From NCBI RefSeq assembly GCF_900113305.1, contig NZ_FOOW01000010.1, forward strand, positions 39,627 to 103,626: a DNA stretch of 64,000 bases. Reading direction: 5' to 3'. Source of the DNA: Prevotella sp. KH2C16. Its GTDB lineage: Bacteria; Bacteroidota; Bacteroidia; Bacteroidales; Bacteroidaceae. A program made the translations under genes and the position numbers. Positions 24,673 through 33,809 of this stretch are shown in pieces. How positions within the stretch are numbered: the first letter of the stretch is position 1; each line of letters begins with the position of its first letter. The notes under the pieces were generated by a model. The model worked only from the letters and a program-made list of their open reading frames with translations. It ran no database searches and had not been told where the DNA came from.

Positions 24673-27012
24673 CTACTTCACACGGGGAAGTGCGTTGTTC
24701 ACCTTCTCCGTAAATTCCGGCAGACGCAGCTCGGCGGTGCCGAGAATGTTGTCTACATTGTCGCCTACGAGGAATGTATAGGTGCCTGCATCTACCTTCC
24801 ACTGGCTGTGAGCCTCGTCGAAGCTGGCAAAGAGACGCTGCGGAATGGTCATGGTGAGCGTCTCGCTCTCACCCGGGCGCAGGTTCTTGGTCTTGGCAAA
24901 CGCCTTCAATTCCTTTGCCGGTTTGTCGTATTCACCCTTTGCGGCAGCGACATATACCTGGGCAACCTGCTTCCCGTTCACCTTGCCGGTGTTCCTTACT
25001 GTAACGCTAACCTTAACCTCGCCTTTGCCCTGTGAAACCTTCAGGTTCTTCATCTCGAAGGTGGTATAGCTCAGTCCGTAGCCGAAAGGATATGCCACGG
25101 CCCTCTTCTGGGTATCGAAATACCGATAGCCCACCCAGATGCCCTCGTCGTGGTTGGTATAGTTCACACCCTTCATCGTCTTGGCATACATCTTCTCCGA
25201 CATATTATAATAGTCGGGCTGCTGGGGGAAGTTGGCCGTTGAGGGGTGGTCGGTTGCCGCAACAGACCATGTCATGGAGAGATGTCCCGACGGATTGGCC
25301 TTTCCCGTGAGCACATCGGCAATGCTGTTGCCGCCCTCCTCGCCGGGCTGCCATGCCACGAGGATGGCGTCGGCACGGTCGCGCCACGAAGCCGTCTCTA
25401 TCACGGAGCCGGAATTGATGACCACGATGACGGGCTTTCCGGCAGCATGGAAGGCATCCGACACGCGGAATATCATCTGCCTCTCCTGCTCGGTAAGGTT
25501 GAATTCGCCCTCTATCTGCCGGTCCATGCCCTCACCGGCCTGTCGGCCAATCGTGATAATGGCCGCATCGGCCTGTGGCAGCTCATGCTCCACGCAGCGC
25601 TGCGAAATGTCTATCTCGTCGAGTTTGGGCTGTCCCTGGTCCAAGAACCACATCTCCGGATTCTTGTCGACCTTGAGTTTTGCCTTGGCATACTTCACAT
25701 AACTCTGGTAAATCTCCGTGAGCTGTTCCGTAGTGCCGATGCCGGCATTCTTCAGACCTGCCACCATGTCGACGACATAAGGCACATTGACGCACCCGGA
25801 ACCCAGACCCCCGCTCATGAAATCGTAGCTGTTCACTCCGAAGAGGGCCACCTTCCGGATGTCCTGCAGCGGCAGCGTAGGAGTGGCGGCAGCGGCTGCC
25901 GGCAGCGGCGCATTCTTCAGGAGCACCATGCCCTCGGTAGCTGCCTGGCGCGTGATGGCGGCATGCGCCTTCATATCAGGCTTGTTAGAGAACTTATAAC
26001 CCTTGAAACGAGGAGTCTTGACGATATAGCGAAGCATGTTTCTCACATTGTTATCCACATCCTCCAGCTTGATTCTCCCACTGTTCACCCCGTCCATGAT
26101 GTGCTGCACCTGCATCGGGAAACCGGGCATCATCAGGTCGTTGCCGGCATGAACTTCATCTCCTATGGGCAAATCCTCACGCTCTCCGATCCAGTCAGTC
26201 ATAACAATTCCGTCGAAGCCCCACTCCTTCCGCAGGACCGTGGTCAGCAAATCATAGTTTCCCTGGGCGTAAATGCCATTGATCTTGTTGTATGCCGACA
26301 TGACCGTCCACGGCTTAGCATCGCGAACCATCAGCTCAAAACCCAGCAGATAGAGTTCGCGCAGGGCACGCTGGCTTACCCGTTCGTCCACGCGCACACG
26401 GTCGCCCTCCTGGGAGTTGACGGCAAAATGCTTGGCCGAAACACCCACGCCTTGGCTCTGGATGCCCTTCACCATGGCAGCACCGATGAGTCCCGTCAGC
26501 ACGGGATCCTCGCTATAATACTCAAAATTGCGACCACAAAGCGGATTGCGGTGGAGGTTCATCCCCGGCCCGAGAATCACATCGCAGCCATATTCCAGGG
26601 TCTCGTTGCCGATAGCCTTGCCTACATTGCTTACAAGCGCAGTATTCCAAGACGAGGCAAGAGCCGTCCCTACGGGGAAGCCGGTGGCATAGAAGGTCTG
26701 CTCCGTGCCCTTGCGGCGAGCATCAATGTGAACTCCTGCCGGACCGTCGGCAACTACCGTTGACGGAATTCCCAGCCGGGGAATGGCAACCGTGGTACCG
26801 GCCGCCCCCGCCACGAGTTTCTCCTGATGCCCCATGAAGGCACCGCTGCCAAAAAAACCGGCGTTACCGCCACCCACCAGAAGCTGCGCCTTCTCCTCAA
26901 GAGTCATTGCGGCGAGAACTTCGTCGATATTATCTGCCCGCAACTGCGGAGCCTGAGCTTGTATATCCATCATCATAAAAAGACTTGAAATAAAAATAAA
27001 CACTTTCTTCAT
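24673..27012 (-). CDS. GH3 beta-glycosidase (beta-glucosidase type)
   Basis: Exo-acting glycoside hydrolase of 779 residues with a signal peptide (to about Q20). It has the usual three GH3 parts: a TIM-barrel with the substrate and nucleophile regions (GPGMNLHRNPLCGRNFEYYSE; GIVMTDWIGE, nucleophile Asp273), an alpha/beta sandwich from about 380, and a C-terminal fibronectin-III-like domain (PFGYGLSYTTFEMKNLKVS onwards). It would remove terminal beta-glucosyl, or possibly beta-mannosyl, units in the periplasm from oligosaccharides of glucomannan or xyloglucan. It is the last gene of the leftward PUL operon, 12 bp after the GH5 gene. Confidence 0.92.
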   Translation of the reverse strand: MKKVFIFISSLFMMMDIQAQAPQLRADNIDEVLAAMTLEEKAQLLVGGGNAGFFGSGAFMGHQEKLVAGAAGTTVAIPRLGIPSTVVADGPAGVHIDARRKGTEQTFYATGFPVGTALASSWNTALVSNVGKAIGNETLEYGCDVILGPGMNLHRNPLCGRNFEYYSEDPVLTGLIGAAMVKGIQSQGVGVSAKHFAVNSQEGDRVRVDERVSQRALRELYLLGFELMVRDAKPWTVMSAYNKINGIYAQGNYDLLTTVLRKEWGFDGIVMTDWIGEREDLPIGDEVHAGNDLMMPGFPMQVQHIMDGVNSGRIKLEDVDNNVRNMLRYIVKTPRFKGYKFSNKPDMKAHAAITRQAATEGMVLLKNAPLPAAAAATPTLPLQDIRKVALFGVNSYDFMSGGLGSGCVNVPYVVDMVAGLKNAGIGTTEQLTEIYQSYVKYAKAKLKVDKNPEMWFLDQGQPKLDEIDISQRCVEHELPQADAAIITIGRQAGEGMDRQIEGEFNLTEQERQMIFRVSDAFHAAGKPVIVVINSGSVIETASWRDRADAILVAWQPGEEGGNSIADVLTGKANPSGHLSMTWSVAATDHPSTANFPQQPDYYNMSEKMYAKTMKGVNYTNHDEGIWVGYRYFDTQKRAVAYPFGYGLSYTTFEMKNLKVSQGKGEVKVSVTVRNTGKVNGKQVAQVYVAAAKGEYDKPAKELKAFAKTKNLRPGESETLTMTIPQRLFASFDEAHSQWKVDAGTYTFLVGDNVDNILGTAELRLPEFTEKVNNALPRVK

Positions 27013-27024
27013 CGTAATCTCTAT

Positions 27025-28308
27025 TTATTTGATTGTTGATAGTTTCCTGCAATATCTGCGGATAATCTTCAAGGTCGACTTGTCGCCCGAGAACACGGAG
27101 TTCAGCCCCTGCTGTTCCTGCGCGGGGTCGCCGGTATAGTCGTCGCCCACCATCCACTGCTCGTGCCGGAGCTTTGCAAGACCGCCCCAGCCCCAGAAAT
27201 TCAGGCCGGCAAAAGGCTCCTTGCCCTGGGCATTCCGGTACACGAGATCGAAAACATAGCTATAGAATCCATCACGGGCTTTCGTAGGAGTGCCGAGCGC
27301 AAACTGAAAGTCGTCGCGCGGGTAGCCGAATTCCTCCATGACAAGGGGTTTTCCCAGACGACGGGCTATCGTCAGGTGATGCTCTATATACTCCTTTGCG
27401 TTCTCACAGGCACGCGGCAGGTTCTCCATCAGGGAGTCGGCCTTTGCCCATCCCCAGTTATAGGGCCAGAGATGGATATTGCAATAATCGATATTCTTAT
27501 CTGCACAGATGCGCTCCCAGCTCTCATAGCTGTTCTCGCAGCCCCACATGCCCTCGCTTCCCACGGATATCAGATGATGAGCATCCAAGCTGCGTATGAG
27601 GGCGGAGGCCTCGCGGAGCCACTTTTCGAAGTCGGGCAACAGCTCTTTTGCAAATGCCCGCGGCTCGTTGCCTATCTGCCACGACATAATGGCAGGGTCG
27701 TCGATATACTTTCTGCCCGTATATCGATTCGTACGCCCTATGATGAAGCGGACATAATCATAGAAAAGCTGCTGCGCTTTCTTGTTGACCGAGAACTGGC
27801 TCACATGCTTCATGAACTCACCGTAACCCACATCCTGGGGCATAACGGCCTTTCCCGCTCCGGCATGCTCCAGATAGAAGTTATATCCGCCGCTCCATTC
27901 CCAGGAGTTATTCAGATAGAGCACGGCCACCATGCCCCGCTTACCCATTTCCGAAAGCAGATAGTCGAGGCCGGCAAGAATCGTGTCATTATAAACGCCC
28001 GGAGCCTGCTGAAGCGTGGGCTGCACCTTCGCCTTGGGACCGGGAACACCGTCGGACCCCACCAGGACACGCAGATTGTTGATGCCCTGCTTCTTCATCA
28101 GGTCAAGCTCCTTTATCAGACGACGACGGTTTCCGCCTTCGCCCTCAGAGCCGAGGATGGCACCATACCAGAAGTTAGTGCCGACATAATAATAGGGGCG
28201 GCCGTTCCGAAAGAAGCTACCGTTATCAGTAGTAACGAACTGAGCATCAGCAGTTAAAGGAAAAATTGTCATCAATATCAATAAGATAAGCTGAAATAGA
28301 TTCTTCAT
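27025..28308 (-). CDS. GH5 endo-beta-1,4-mannanase (subfamily 7 type)
   Basis: Secreted mannanase of 427 residues. I start at 28308 (MKNLFQLILLILMTIFPLTA), a good signal peptide. Nineteen more codons upstream are open but unlikely. The barrel begins FVTTDNGSFFRNGRPYYYVGTNFWYG, typical of mannanases. The acid/base is Glu215 in WQIGNEPRAF and the nucleophile is Glu326 in VMEEFGYP. NWGWGGLA-like Trp clusters line the cleft (FAGLNFWGWGGL). It cuts the beta-1,4-mannan backbone. Its signal peptide has no lipobox Cys, so it may act in the periplasm or be released. Neighbours 10-12 bp away are the SASA esterase and the GH3 enzyme. Confidence 0.9.
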   Translation of the reverse strand: MKNLFQLILLILMTIFPLTADAQFVTTDNGSFFRNGRPYYYVGTNFWYGAILGSEGEGGNRRRLIKELDLMKKQGINNLRVLVGSDGVPGPKAKVQPTLQQAPGVYNDTILAGLDYLLSEMGKRGMVAVLYLNNSWEWSGGYNFYLEHAGAGKAVMPQDVGYGEFMKHVSQFSVNKKAQQLFYDYVRFIIGRTNRYTGRKYIDDPAIMSWQIGNEPRAFAKELLPDFEKWLREASALIRSLDAHHLISVGSEGMWGCENSYESWERICADKNIDYCNIHLWPYNWGWAKADSLMENLPRACENAKEYIEHHLTIARRLGKPLVMEEFGYPRDDFQFALGTPTKARDGFYSYVFDLVYRNAQGKEPFAGLNFWGWGGLAKLRHEQWMVGDDYTGDPAQEQQGLNSVFSGDKSTLKIIRRYCRKLSTIK

Positions 28309-28318
28309 GTTTTCGGTG

Positions 28319-29773
28319 TTATTGCCAATTATCGGTTCGGAACGGCAATAACGGCAGGTTTGCATTATTCTTCAGGTTGCCCACCTGGAAGTTCTTGAAG
28401 CAATAGCGTACTGCCACGGGCTTCTTAACCTCGGGTGAGGTTACGAAGATGGTTTCGTTGCGAGCATCACGCCCCGGCCTCCAGAAGTGTCCGGCAGTGG
28501 CCTTGTGGAACACCTTGTCCGCGCCTGCCACCTCAAAACCTTCGATGTCTTCAAAGCGGGAGATACCGCCAAAATCGTTTTTCAGACGAACATAGCAGGT
28601 GTCGCCTCCTATTTCCATCTCCTTAAAACGGGGACTTTCACAATAAAGGTTCTTCAATCCGTAATCATGGTTCAGAGCCAAATAGGCCAAGCGCTCGCCG
28701 ACGGGCTGTTTCCGGCAAGGATGAATCTGACTCTTCTCCCAAGGATACACCAAGTCGTTGGTGCATACAATGCCACTATGAGGGATAATATCAGCCGCCC
28801 GCACTTGCTGCTCCCGCAACAAGGCACCGGAAACACCATCAAGCCCGTCGCCATAGACATAGGGCGCAATCTGTACGATATAGAACGGAATCTCACCAAG
28901 CTGGAAATCGCGGCGCCACTGATCTGCCAGAAGCCTCAAGCGGTCAGAGTACTGGTTAGCCGGATCGCCGACATTGGAGCAGCCTTGATAATAAAGGATT
29001 CCCTTAACGGTATAGTTCAAGATGGGATGGAATGTGCCGTTGCCCCAAAGCAAGGGGTAATGGTAACTCTCAGAAAACCGATGTGCCATCTCGGATGAAT
29101 CCAATGATTCGGAAGTATATTTCCGTAGGTTATCCCTGTCAAGCCAACTCTCCACACGGGTTCCCCCCTTATTGGCAATCACCAATCCGACGGGTATCTC
29201 GAGAGCTTTATTTATAACCCGGGCAAAGAAATAGCCGACCGCACTACATTCGCTGACGGTAGCCGGATTGACAGTCTGCCAGTTACAGTCGGCATCCTCG
29301 AGGGGAGTCATGCTCATCACACTTGGCACCTTGACATAGTGAATGCCCTTGTAGTCGTTGGCGGAGGCAACGGTCTCGGCATAGTTTTCCAAAGGACAGT
29401 TGTTGAATCCCCGCACAGGAAATTCCATATTGCTCTGCCCGGCACATACCCAGACCTCACCCGCGAGCACATTGCATATCGTAACTTTCTCTCCATCATC
29501 AAAAGAAATAGAGAGCGGAGTATAACTGGCAGCGGGTGTCAGCACCTTTACAAGCCACTTTCCGTCCTCACCCGTCTTCGTGCGATAGACTTTCTTGCTC
29601 CAGGAGACAGAAACCTTTATCTCACTGCCAGGCTTGGCCCATCCCCAAAGACGCGCCTCTGCCTGCTGTTGAAGAATCATACAGTCGCCAATCACATGCG
29701 GCAGACGAACCTTAGAGTGTACTGGAGCGGCCATGAGAAGAGTCAGGGCCAGGGCCAACAAATGCTTTGTCAT
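28319..29773 (-). CDS. SASA-family carbohydrate acetylesterase
   Basis: Secreted SGNH-type esterase of 484 residues related to sialate O-acetylesterase. The signal peptide ends near S20. A beta-rich N-terminal domain (PHVIGDCMILQQ to about 100) is followed by the nucleophile block VWVCAGQSNMEFPV (Ser114). Further blocks are GYFFARVINKALEIPVGLV, KGGTRVESW, ILYYQGCSNVGDP, and the C-terminal His region SQIHPCRKQPVGERLA. In hemicellulose loci such enzymes remove acetyl groups from xylan or mannan; here acetylated mannan is the likely target (inference from neighbours). It belongs to a different family from the CE7 esterase of the rightward operon. Confidence 0.88.
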   Translation of the reverse strand: MTKHLLALALTLLMAAPVHSKVRLPHVIGDCMILQQQAEARLWGWAKPGSEIKVSVSWSKKVYRTKTGEDGKWLVKVLTPAASYTPLSISFDDGEKVTICNVLAGEVWVCAGQSNMEFPVRGFNNCPLENYAETVASANDYKGIHYVKVPSVMSMTPLEDADCNWQTVNPATVSECSAVGYFFARVINKALEIPVGLVIANKGGTRVESWLDRDNLRKYTSESLDSSEMAHRFSESYHYPLLWGNGTFHPILNYTVKGILYYQGCSNVGDPANQYSDRLRLLADQWRRDFQLGEIPFYIVQIAPYVYGDGLDGVSGALLREQQVRAADIIPHSGIVCTNDLVYPWEKSQIHPCRKQPVGERLAYLALNHDYGLKNLYCESPRFKEMEIGGDTCYVRLKNDFGGISRFEDIEGFEVAGADKVFHKATAGHFWRPGRDARNETIFVTSPEVKKPVAVRYCFKNFQVGNLKNNANLPLLPFRTDNWQ

Positions 29774-29873
29774 ATATTTTGTTTTAAATGATTTTACCTA
29801 TATACAGGCCGCCGTCATTACTACCGACAACCTGCAAAGATTATTTATTACATATAATGTGTTGCCATAAACA

Positions 29874-30935
29874 CTATTTCCCGTTAAGATACAAGCCGTT
29901 CAATTCTTTAAGAAATATCGTCGTACGATTATTATAAAACTTCATGAAGTCATTAATCCTCGCATTTCCACAACCGGGATAAGGTGTATAGCAGTACCCC
30001 TCGGAGAAATCTCCATGATTGCGGCCGAAAAGTATGTATGAAAGCCCGCTCTGCTGAATCGCAGGGAGCAATGTTTTTGAGAAAAAGGTGCTGTCAGGCA
30101 AGCCTTCCATTCCCGTTGTCAGCCCTTGAGCCAGATGGTGCTCGCTCGCCGTCTGTTTCAACAGATTCAGGCTTTCAGGCAAAGAAGACGAAAGAGACTT
30201 GGATTCTCTTGTGTCTCTATCACCGAACAGCGTCATATTTATGACATCTACGCCCTCGGGCAATCTGTCCTCTATACCCTTCTTCAAGGCCGCGGAATTA
30301 CAGGAGTATCCATAGAGCGCATTGGTTACATCGAGGTCTTTCAACTTGTCAATGGTGTGTTCGAACATATCCTTATACGCTTCGTCTGACAGATTATCGT
30401 ACCATGACTTTCCCTCTTGGGGATAAAGAAACAAGACAACCGGAGCCTTGATGCCATAATCGTTTTGGAGCGAAGCCAGATAACGGGCGATTCTCCCCAC
30501 CCAATCATCAAGAGTCTTTTCATTACCCCTGGGGTCAGGAGCCGTCCATTTCATCAAAATCAGCCCACCTCTCTTGAAAAGTCGCAGGGCATCTTCACGA
30601 ATTACACTAAAATCCAAGGAGTCGCTGTTCATAGACCATCCATGCTCCAATCCTAAAAGTTCGTAGCCAGAAGATGCCGGAAAATCGCCGCAAACTCCAT
30701 GAATATCACTACGCTCAATGGTATCGCTCACCCATCCCACTCCCTCCAAGGTGGCATATTGCTGACCGATTATGACTCCCTGCTTGGCAAAAGAGCGCAA
30801 ATTTGCCTGCAAATTTTCCGTGCGGACTGTCAAGCCTGCATTCCCAATCTCATCATACGACTTCTTTGCCTTCTTGCCACAAGATGAAAAGAGTATGGCT
30901 GTCAACAGAAGACTATAGACTATTTTCTGCCTCAT
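29874..30935 (-). CDS. GH26-like lipoprotein lacking both catalytic glutamates
   Basis: Lipoprotein of 353 residues (signal to Cys19, FSSCGKKAKK) that aligns with the GH26 enzyme at 45656-46720: IERSDIHGVCGDFPA matches RSDVKDVVGDYPA, and GLTTGMEGLPDSTFF matches ALTETGAQQLPDENWF without gaps. At the acid/base site the RPWHE motif reads LLYPQ, so Glu becomes Gln173 (Glu174 lies one position on). The nucleophile Glu becomes Thr273. The Trp pair after the acid/base is also lost. It is therefore probably a mannan-binding protein rather than a hydrolase (inference). The basic residues after the lipid Cys do not fit the acidic surface-export signal of its SusD and glycan-binding neighbours, so it may face the periplasm. 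Confidence 0.75.
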   Translation of the reverse strand: MRQKIVYSLLLTAILFSSCGKKAKKSYDEIGNAGLTVRTENLQANLRSFAKQGVIIGQQYATLEGVGWVSDTIERSDIHGVCGDFPASSGYELLGLEHGWSMNSDSLDFSVIREDALRLFKRGGLILMKWTAPDPRGNEKTLDDWVGRIARYLASLQNDYGIKAPVVLFLYPQEGKSWYDNLSDEAYKDMFEHTIDKLKDLDVTNALYGYSCNSAALKKGIEDRLPEGVDVINMTLFGDRDTRESKSLSSSLPESLNLLKQTASEHHLAQGLTTGMEGLPDSTFFSKTLLPAIQQSGLSYILFGRNHGDFSEGYCYTPYPGCGNARINDFMKFYNNRTTIFLKELNGLYLNGK

Positions 30936-30944
30936 GGGTTCCGT

Positions 30945-33287
30945 TTATTCATTATAGGCCTTCTTCATGGCCTCTACGACAGTAGGAAGGCTCCACTGAG
31001 GGACGGTACGGTCTGCGCCATTGAAGATACTCATCCAATAGAAGGTTGCAGCCTTCTTCCCCTTGGCCTGCCGCACCATGTCAGCAGCCTGATCCGCTGC
31101 CATCTTGATTTTCTCGGGAGCAGAAGACTTGTTTACGGATGTCTCATTCCCATTTGCATCCGCAGCACCGGCCGTCCCGTACTCACCGATGATGAAAGGA
31201 ATGGAATCAAACTTCTTAGACACATCCGAAAAAATGTTAGTCAAGGTGATGTGGCATTCGTCGTCCCATGTATCCTTGTCATTAATGAAGTTCCAGGGAT
31301 CATAAGAGTGTACCTCTGCAACGAGATGGCCCGTTGTCTTATCTGTCGGGATGGTGAAGTTGTTCAATACCTCCACACCCTTGGCAGCGGCATAAGTGCT
31401 TACTACGAGGTTACGAGTGGCGTTGTTGCCGCCAGTGGCACGCACAGCATCTACGAAGTCCTGTGCATAATTATTCAAAGCCGTATAACTTGAAGCATCC
31501 AGAGGCTGGTTCCAGGTGTTGCTTGCATCCAACATCTCGTTATATCCCTCGAAGAGCAAATGCTGGTCATAGTCGGCAAAGGCGTTGGCTATTTGCGTCC
31601 ATAACTTCTTGTATCTATCCTTGGTTGCGGCATAAACCGCAGGATCAGCCTTGATCCAAGCCCCCTTGCCTGCAGCCGTATCGTGATGTACATTGATGAT
31701 GACATACAAGCCTGCATTCATGGCATAGTCTACCACTTCCTTTACACGCCCCATCCATGCAGCATCCACATTTCCGGCATCATCCATGTGTTCATACCAG
31801 GTAATAGGAATACGGACAGAGTTGAAGCCTTCTTTCTTCAGAAATGTCAACTGGCTCTGTGTCGTAGGCTGCTGTCCCCACTGTGTCTCATACTTCGCCA
31901 AGTCCTGTCCTTTGCCAATACCATTTGCCTCGAGCGTATTGCCAAGATTGAAACCCAGACCAAAGTTGACAACCGCACTCTGGGCTGGCTCAGCCATATA
32001 AGTTGCGTCTGTATTTACCTCATCACGGGTGATTACGACTCCTTCATCCATAACTTTCTTCCACCAAGCATCAGAAGGCATAGAGGCACCATACCAAGGC
32101 ATGAAGTTCAACCATTTAGCACCTGCATCCCAAGCATCCCCTACATCTGCCGTAGGCGTATTGCCATTTATGCCGCACTCCGAAAGAGTAATCATCTTGG
32201 TTGGAAACTGGGCCTTGAGCTGTCTGTATTCCGTTACCTGCTGAGTAGCATTCGTCCCATAAAGGTCGCGGCCGATGATATCGACATACGCATCACCAGG
32301 ATACCAGCCGTAGTCATTATTATAATTTGCAGCATCGCCATTATAGTTCTGAGAGGTCCATTCCCAAATCAAGTTATGGATTCCCTTAGTGGCGAAATAG
32401 TTGAACATTGTCTGCCAGAGTTGCCTGAAGGTTTCAGCACCAGCCTCACCCCACCAGAACCAAGCCTTGCCCCAAGTGCCAGACTTTTCCGTTGAATTTC
32501 CCGCAGCCTCATGGAATGGTCGCCAAAGAGCCACGACACCAGCATCCTGGAGCTTAAGCATTACATTGGCAACATTCTCCAACTGTTCCATGAAGAACCG
32601 ATTCTCCCAAGTACCAGTAACCAACGCATTGGCAGCCTTGAAGGTGGTCTCTCCGGCTTTAATGCCCGTGCCGGAACCATCTGCGCCGATTTTGGTATTC
32701 TCATTCTTCGGAACATTAAAATGCCACATCAGACTTACAATGCCACCCGCACTTGCCCACTCCGTGACAGGAGTGATGTCATTATAATTAATCCAACCAT
32801 TGGAACCTTGATTAGGAACTGTAATATGAATGAAATCAAAACAGTTGATGGCAGGATACTTACCTGTCAAACTATAAATCTTGTCTGCCTCCGTGTGATT
32901 CCATGCCACATTAGCCATAACCCCAGAAAGAATCTTGGTGCCATACACCAGCTGTAGATATTTATAAAGCTTCTTGGCCTCATCTGAAGCTTGAGCGTCG
33001 GCAAGACTCACGCCTGTTACATCTATAGGATCCTGATGGAAAACATCAAAAGTAATGCTCTTGATGTCTGAAACATTCCAAGTTCCCGTAGCACCCCAGT
33101 CTTCAAAACCAGTCATGTAATTCACTAATGTATTAGCATCTGTGAATTTCAGATGATTATTATCCTTAATTGAAAATTGCTCTGAGGTACCATCTGTCTT
33201 ATGTACGGTATATACATCGGTATCTGCTTGAGCCGACACATTCAATGCCATAAGGAGCGCAACGATAGAGAATAAGAGTTTCTTCAT
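30945..33287 (-). CDS. GH26-GH5 fusion: mannanase plus endo-glucanase/xyloglucanase
   Basis: Secreted two-enzyme protein of 780 residues. Order: signal peptide (about 1-19); a small beta-rich domain (about 24-85) with a DGTS motif; a GH26 module (about 95-425) with acid/base Glu260 in WRPFHEAAG and nucleophile Glu370 in TLSECGI; and a GH5 module (about 435-780) starting GFNLGNTLEA with YETQWG, acid/base Glu584 in GYNEM and nucleophile Glu702 in IGEYGT. The GH5 start fits subfamily 4 (endoglucanase, xyloglucanase, mixed-linkage). GH26-GH5 fusions acting on mannan and carboxymethylcellulose are known in rumen Prevotella. It is coupled by ATGA to the small gene upstream. Confidence 0.92.
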   Translation of the reverse strand: MKKLLFSIVALLMALNVSAQADTDVYTVHKTDGTSEQFSIKDNNHLKFTDANTLVNYMTGFEDWGATGTWNVSDIKSITFDVFHQDPIDVTGVSLADAQASDEAKKLYKYLQLVYGTKILSGVMANVAWNHTEADKIYSLTGKYPAINCFDFIHITVPNQGSNGWINYNDITPVTEWASAGGIVSLMWHFNVPKNENTKIGADGSGTGIKAGETTFKAANALVTGTWENRFFMEQLENVANVMLKLQDAGVVALWRPFHEAAGNSTEKSGTWGKAWFWWGEAGAETFRQLWQTMFNYFATKGIHNLIWEWTSQNYNGDAANYNNDYGWYPGDAYVDIIGRDLYGTNATQQVTEYRQLKAQFPTKMITLSECGINGNTPTADVGDAWDAGAKWLNFMPWYGASMPSDAWWKKVMDEGVVITRDEVNTDATYMAEPAQSAVVNFGLGFNLGNTLEANGIGKGQDLAKYETQWGQQPTTQSQLTFLKKEGFNSVRIPITWYEHMDDAGNVDAAWMGRVKEVVDYAMNAGLYVIINVHHDTAAGKGAWIKADPAVYAATKDRYKKLWTQIANAFADYDQHLLFEGYNEMLDASNTWNQPLDASSYTALNNYAQDFVDAVRATGGNNATRNLVVSTYAAAKGVEVLNNFTIPTDKTTGHLVAEVHSYDPWNFINDKDTWDDECHITLTNIFSDVSKKFDSIPFIIGEYGTAGAADANGNETSVNKSSAPEKIKMAADQAADMVRQAKGKKAATFYWMSIFNGADRTVPQWSLPTVVEAMKKAYNE

Positions 33288-33733
33288 TTCTTCAATATTT
33301 TAACTGATTTTCCGTTAGCGCTGATAATATAGACACCCTTTGGGAGAGCATCCAGACTGATGAAAGAAGCAGAGTCTGTCTGCATCTGATTCAATTCGAC
33401 TTTCTTTCCGTCGACAGAGTATAGTCTGATACTATTGTTAACACCCGGAACTATGAATTTGTTCCCATCCATGGTAAAACCTTTCAAGGCAATTCCCTCA
33501 ATACCTGTAGCTTCGCCAATAGTAAAGGTTTTGACCTTATAGAGGTCATACTCCGCAGTCGTTTCCCCTGCCTTGATAGTCATCTTGTCATTTTCCATCT
33601 TTATATCAGGAAGATTTGACAACGCAAAAGCCTGGGAGGTGCCATCATTAAAAGTAATGATGAGTTGTTTATTATCCGCTAAAACTGTTATAGTGCAGAT
33701 AAATGTCAATAAAATAAGTAGTAATCTTTTCAT
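33284..33733 (-). CDS. Small secreted protein with type IX sorting-like C-terminus
   Basis: Exported protein of 149 residues. I start at 33733 (MKRLLLILLTFICTITVLA) because this is a clean signal peptide; the frame is open 8 codons further. A beta-rich domain (about 20-80) carries FNDGTSQAFALSNLPDIKM, which resembles the N-terminal domain of the fusion enzyme encoded next (TDGTSEQFSIKDNNHLKF). The C-terminal third has the look of a type A sorting domain: RLYSVDGKKV, then LPKGVYIISANGKSVKILKK. This would send it through the type IX system to the cell surface. Its stop overlaps the GH26-GH5 start (ATGA). A role as a surface scaffold or partner of that enzyme is a guess. Confidence 0.7.
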   Translation of the reverse strand: MKRLLLILLTFICTITVLADNKQLIITFNDGTSQAFALSNLPDIKMENDKMTIKAGETTAEYDLYKVKTFTIGEATGIEGIALKGFTMDGNKFIVPGVNNSIRLYSVDGKKVELNQMQTDSASFISLDALPKGVYIISANGKSVKILKK

Positions 33734-33809
33734 CAACCAGGTTTTTAGATTTGGCAAATATGGCGCAGTAGTTTTTGATTACTGCGCCACAAAGTTACAG
33801 ATTTATTTC

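Noticed and set aside
25246..26763. 505-codon open frame on the plus strand across GH3
   Set aside because: Antisense shadow of the GH3 gene, with no signal peptide, no family motif and no ribosome site.
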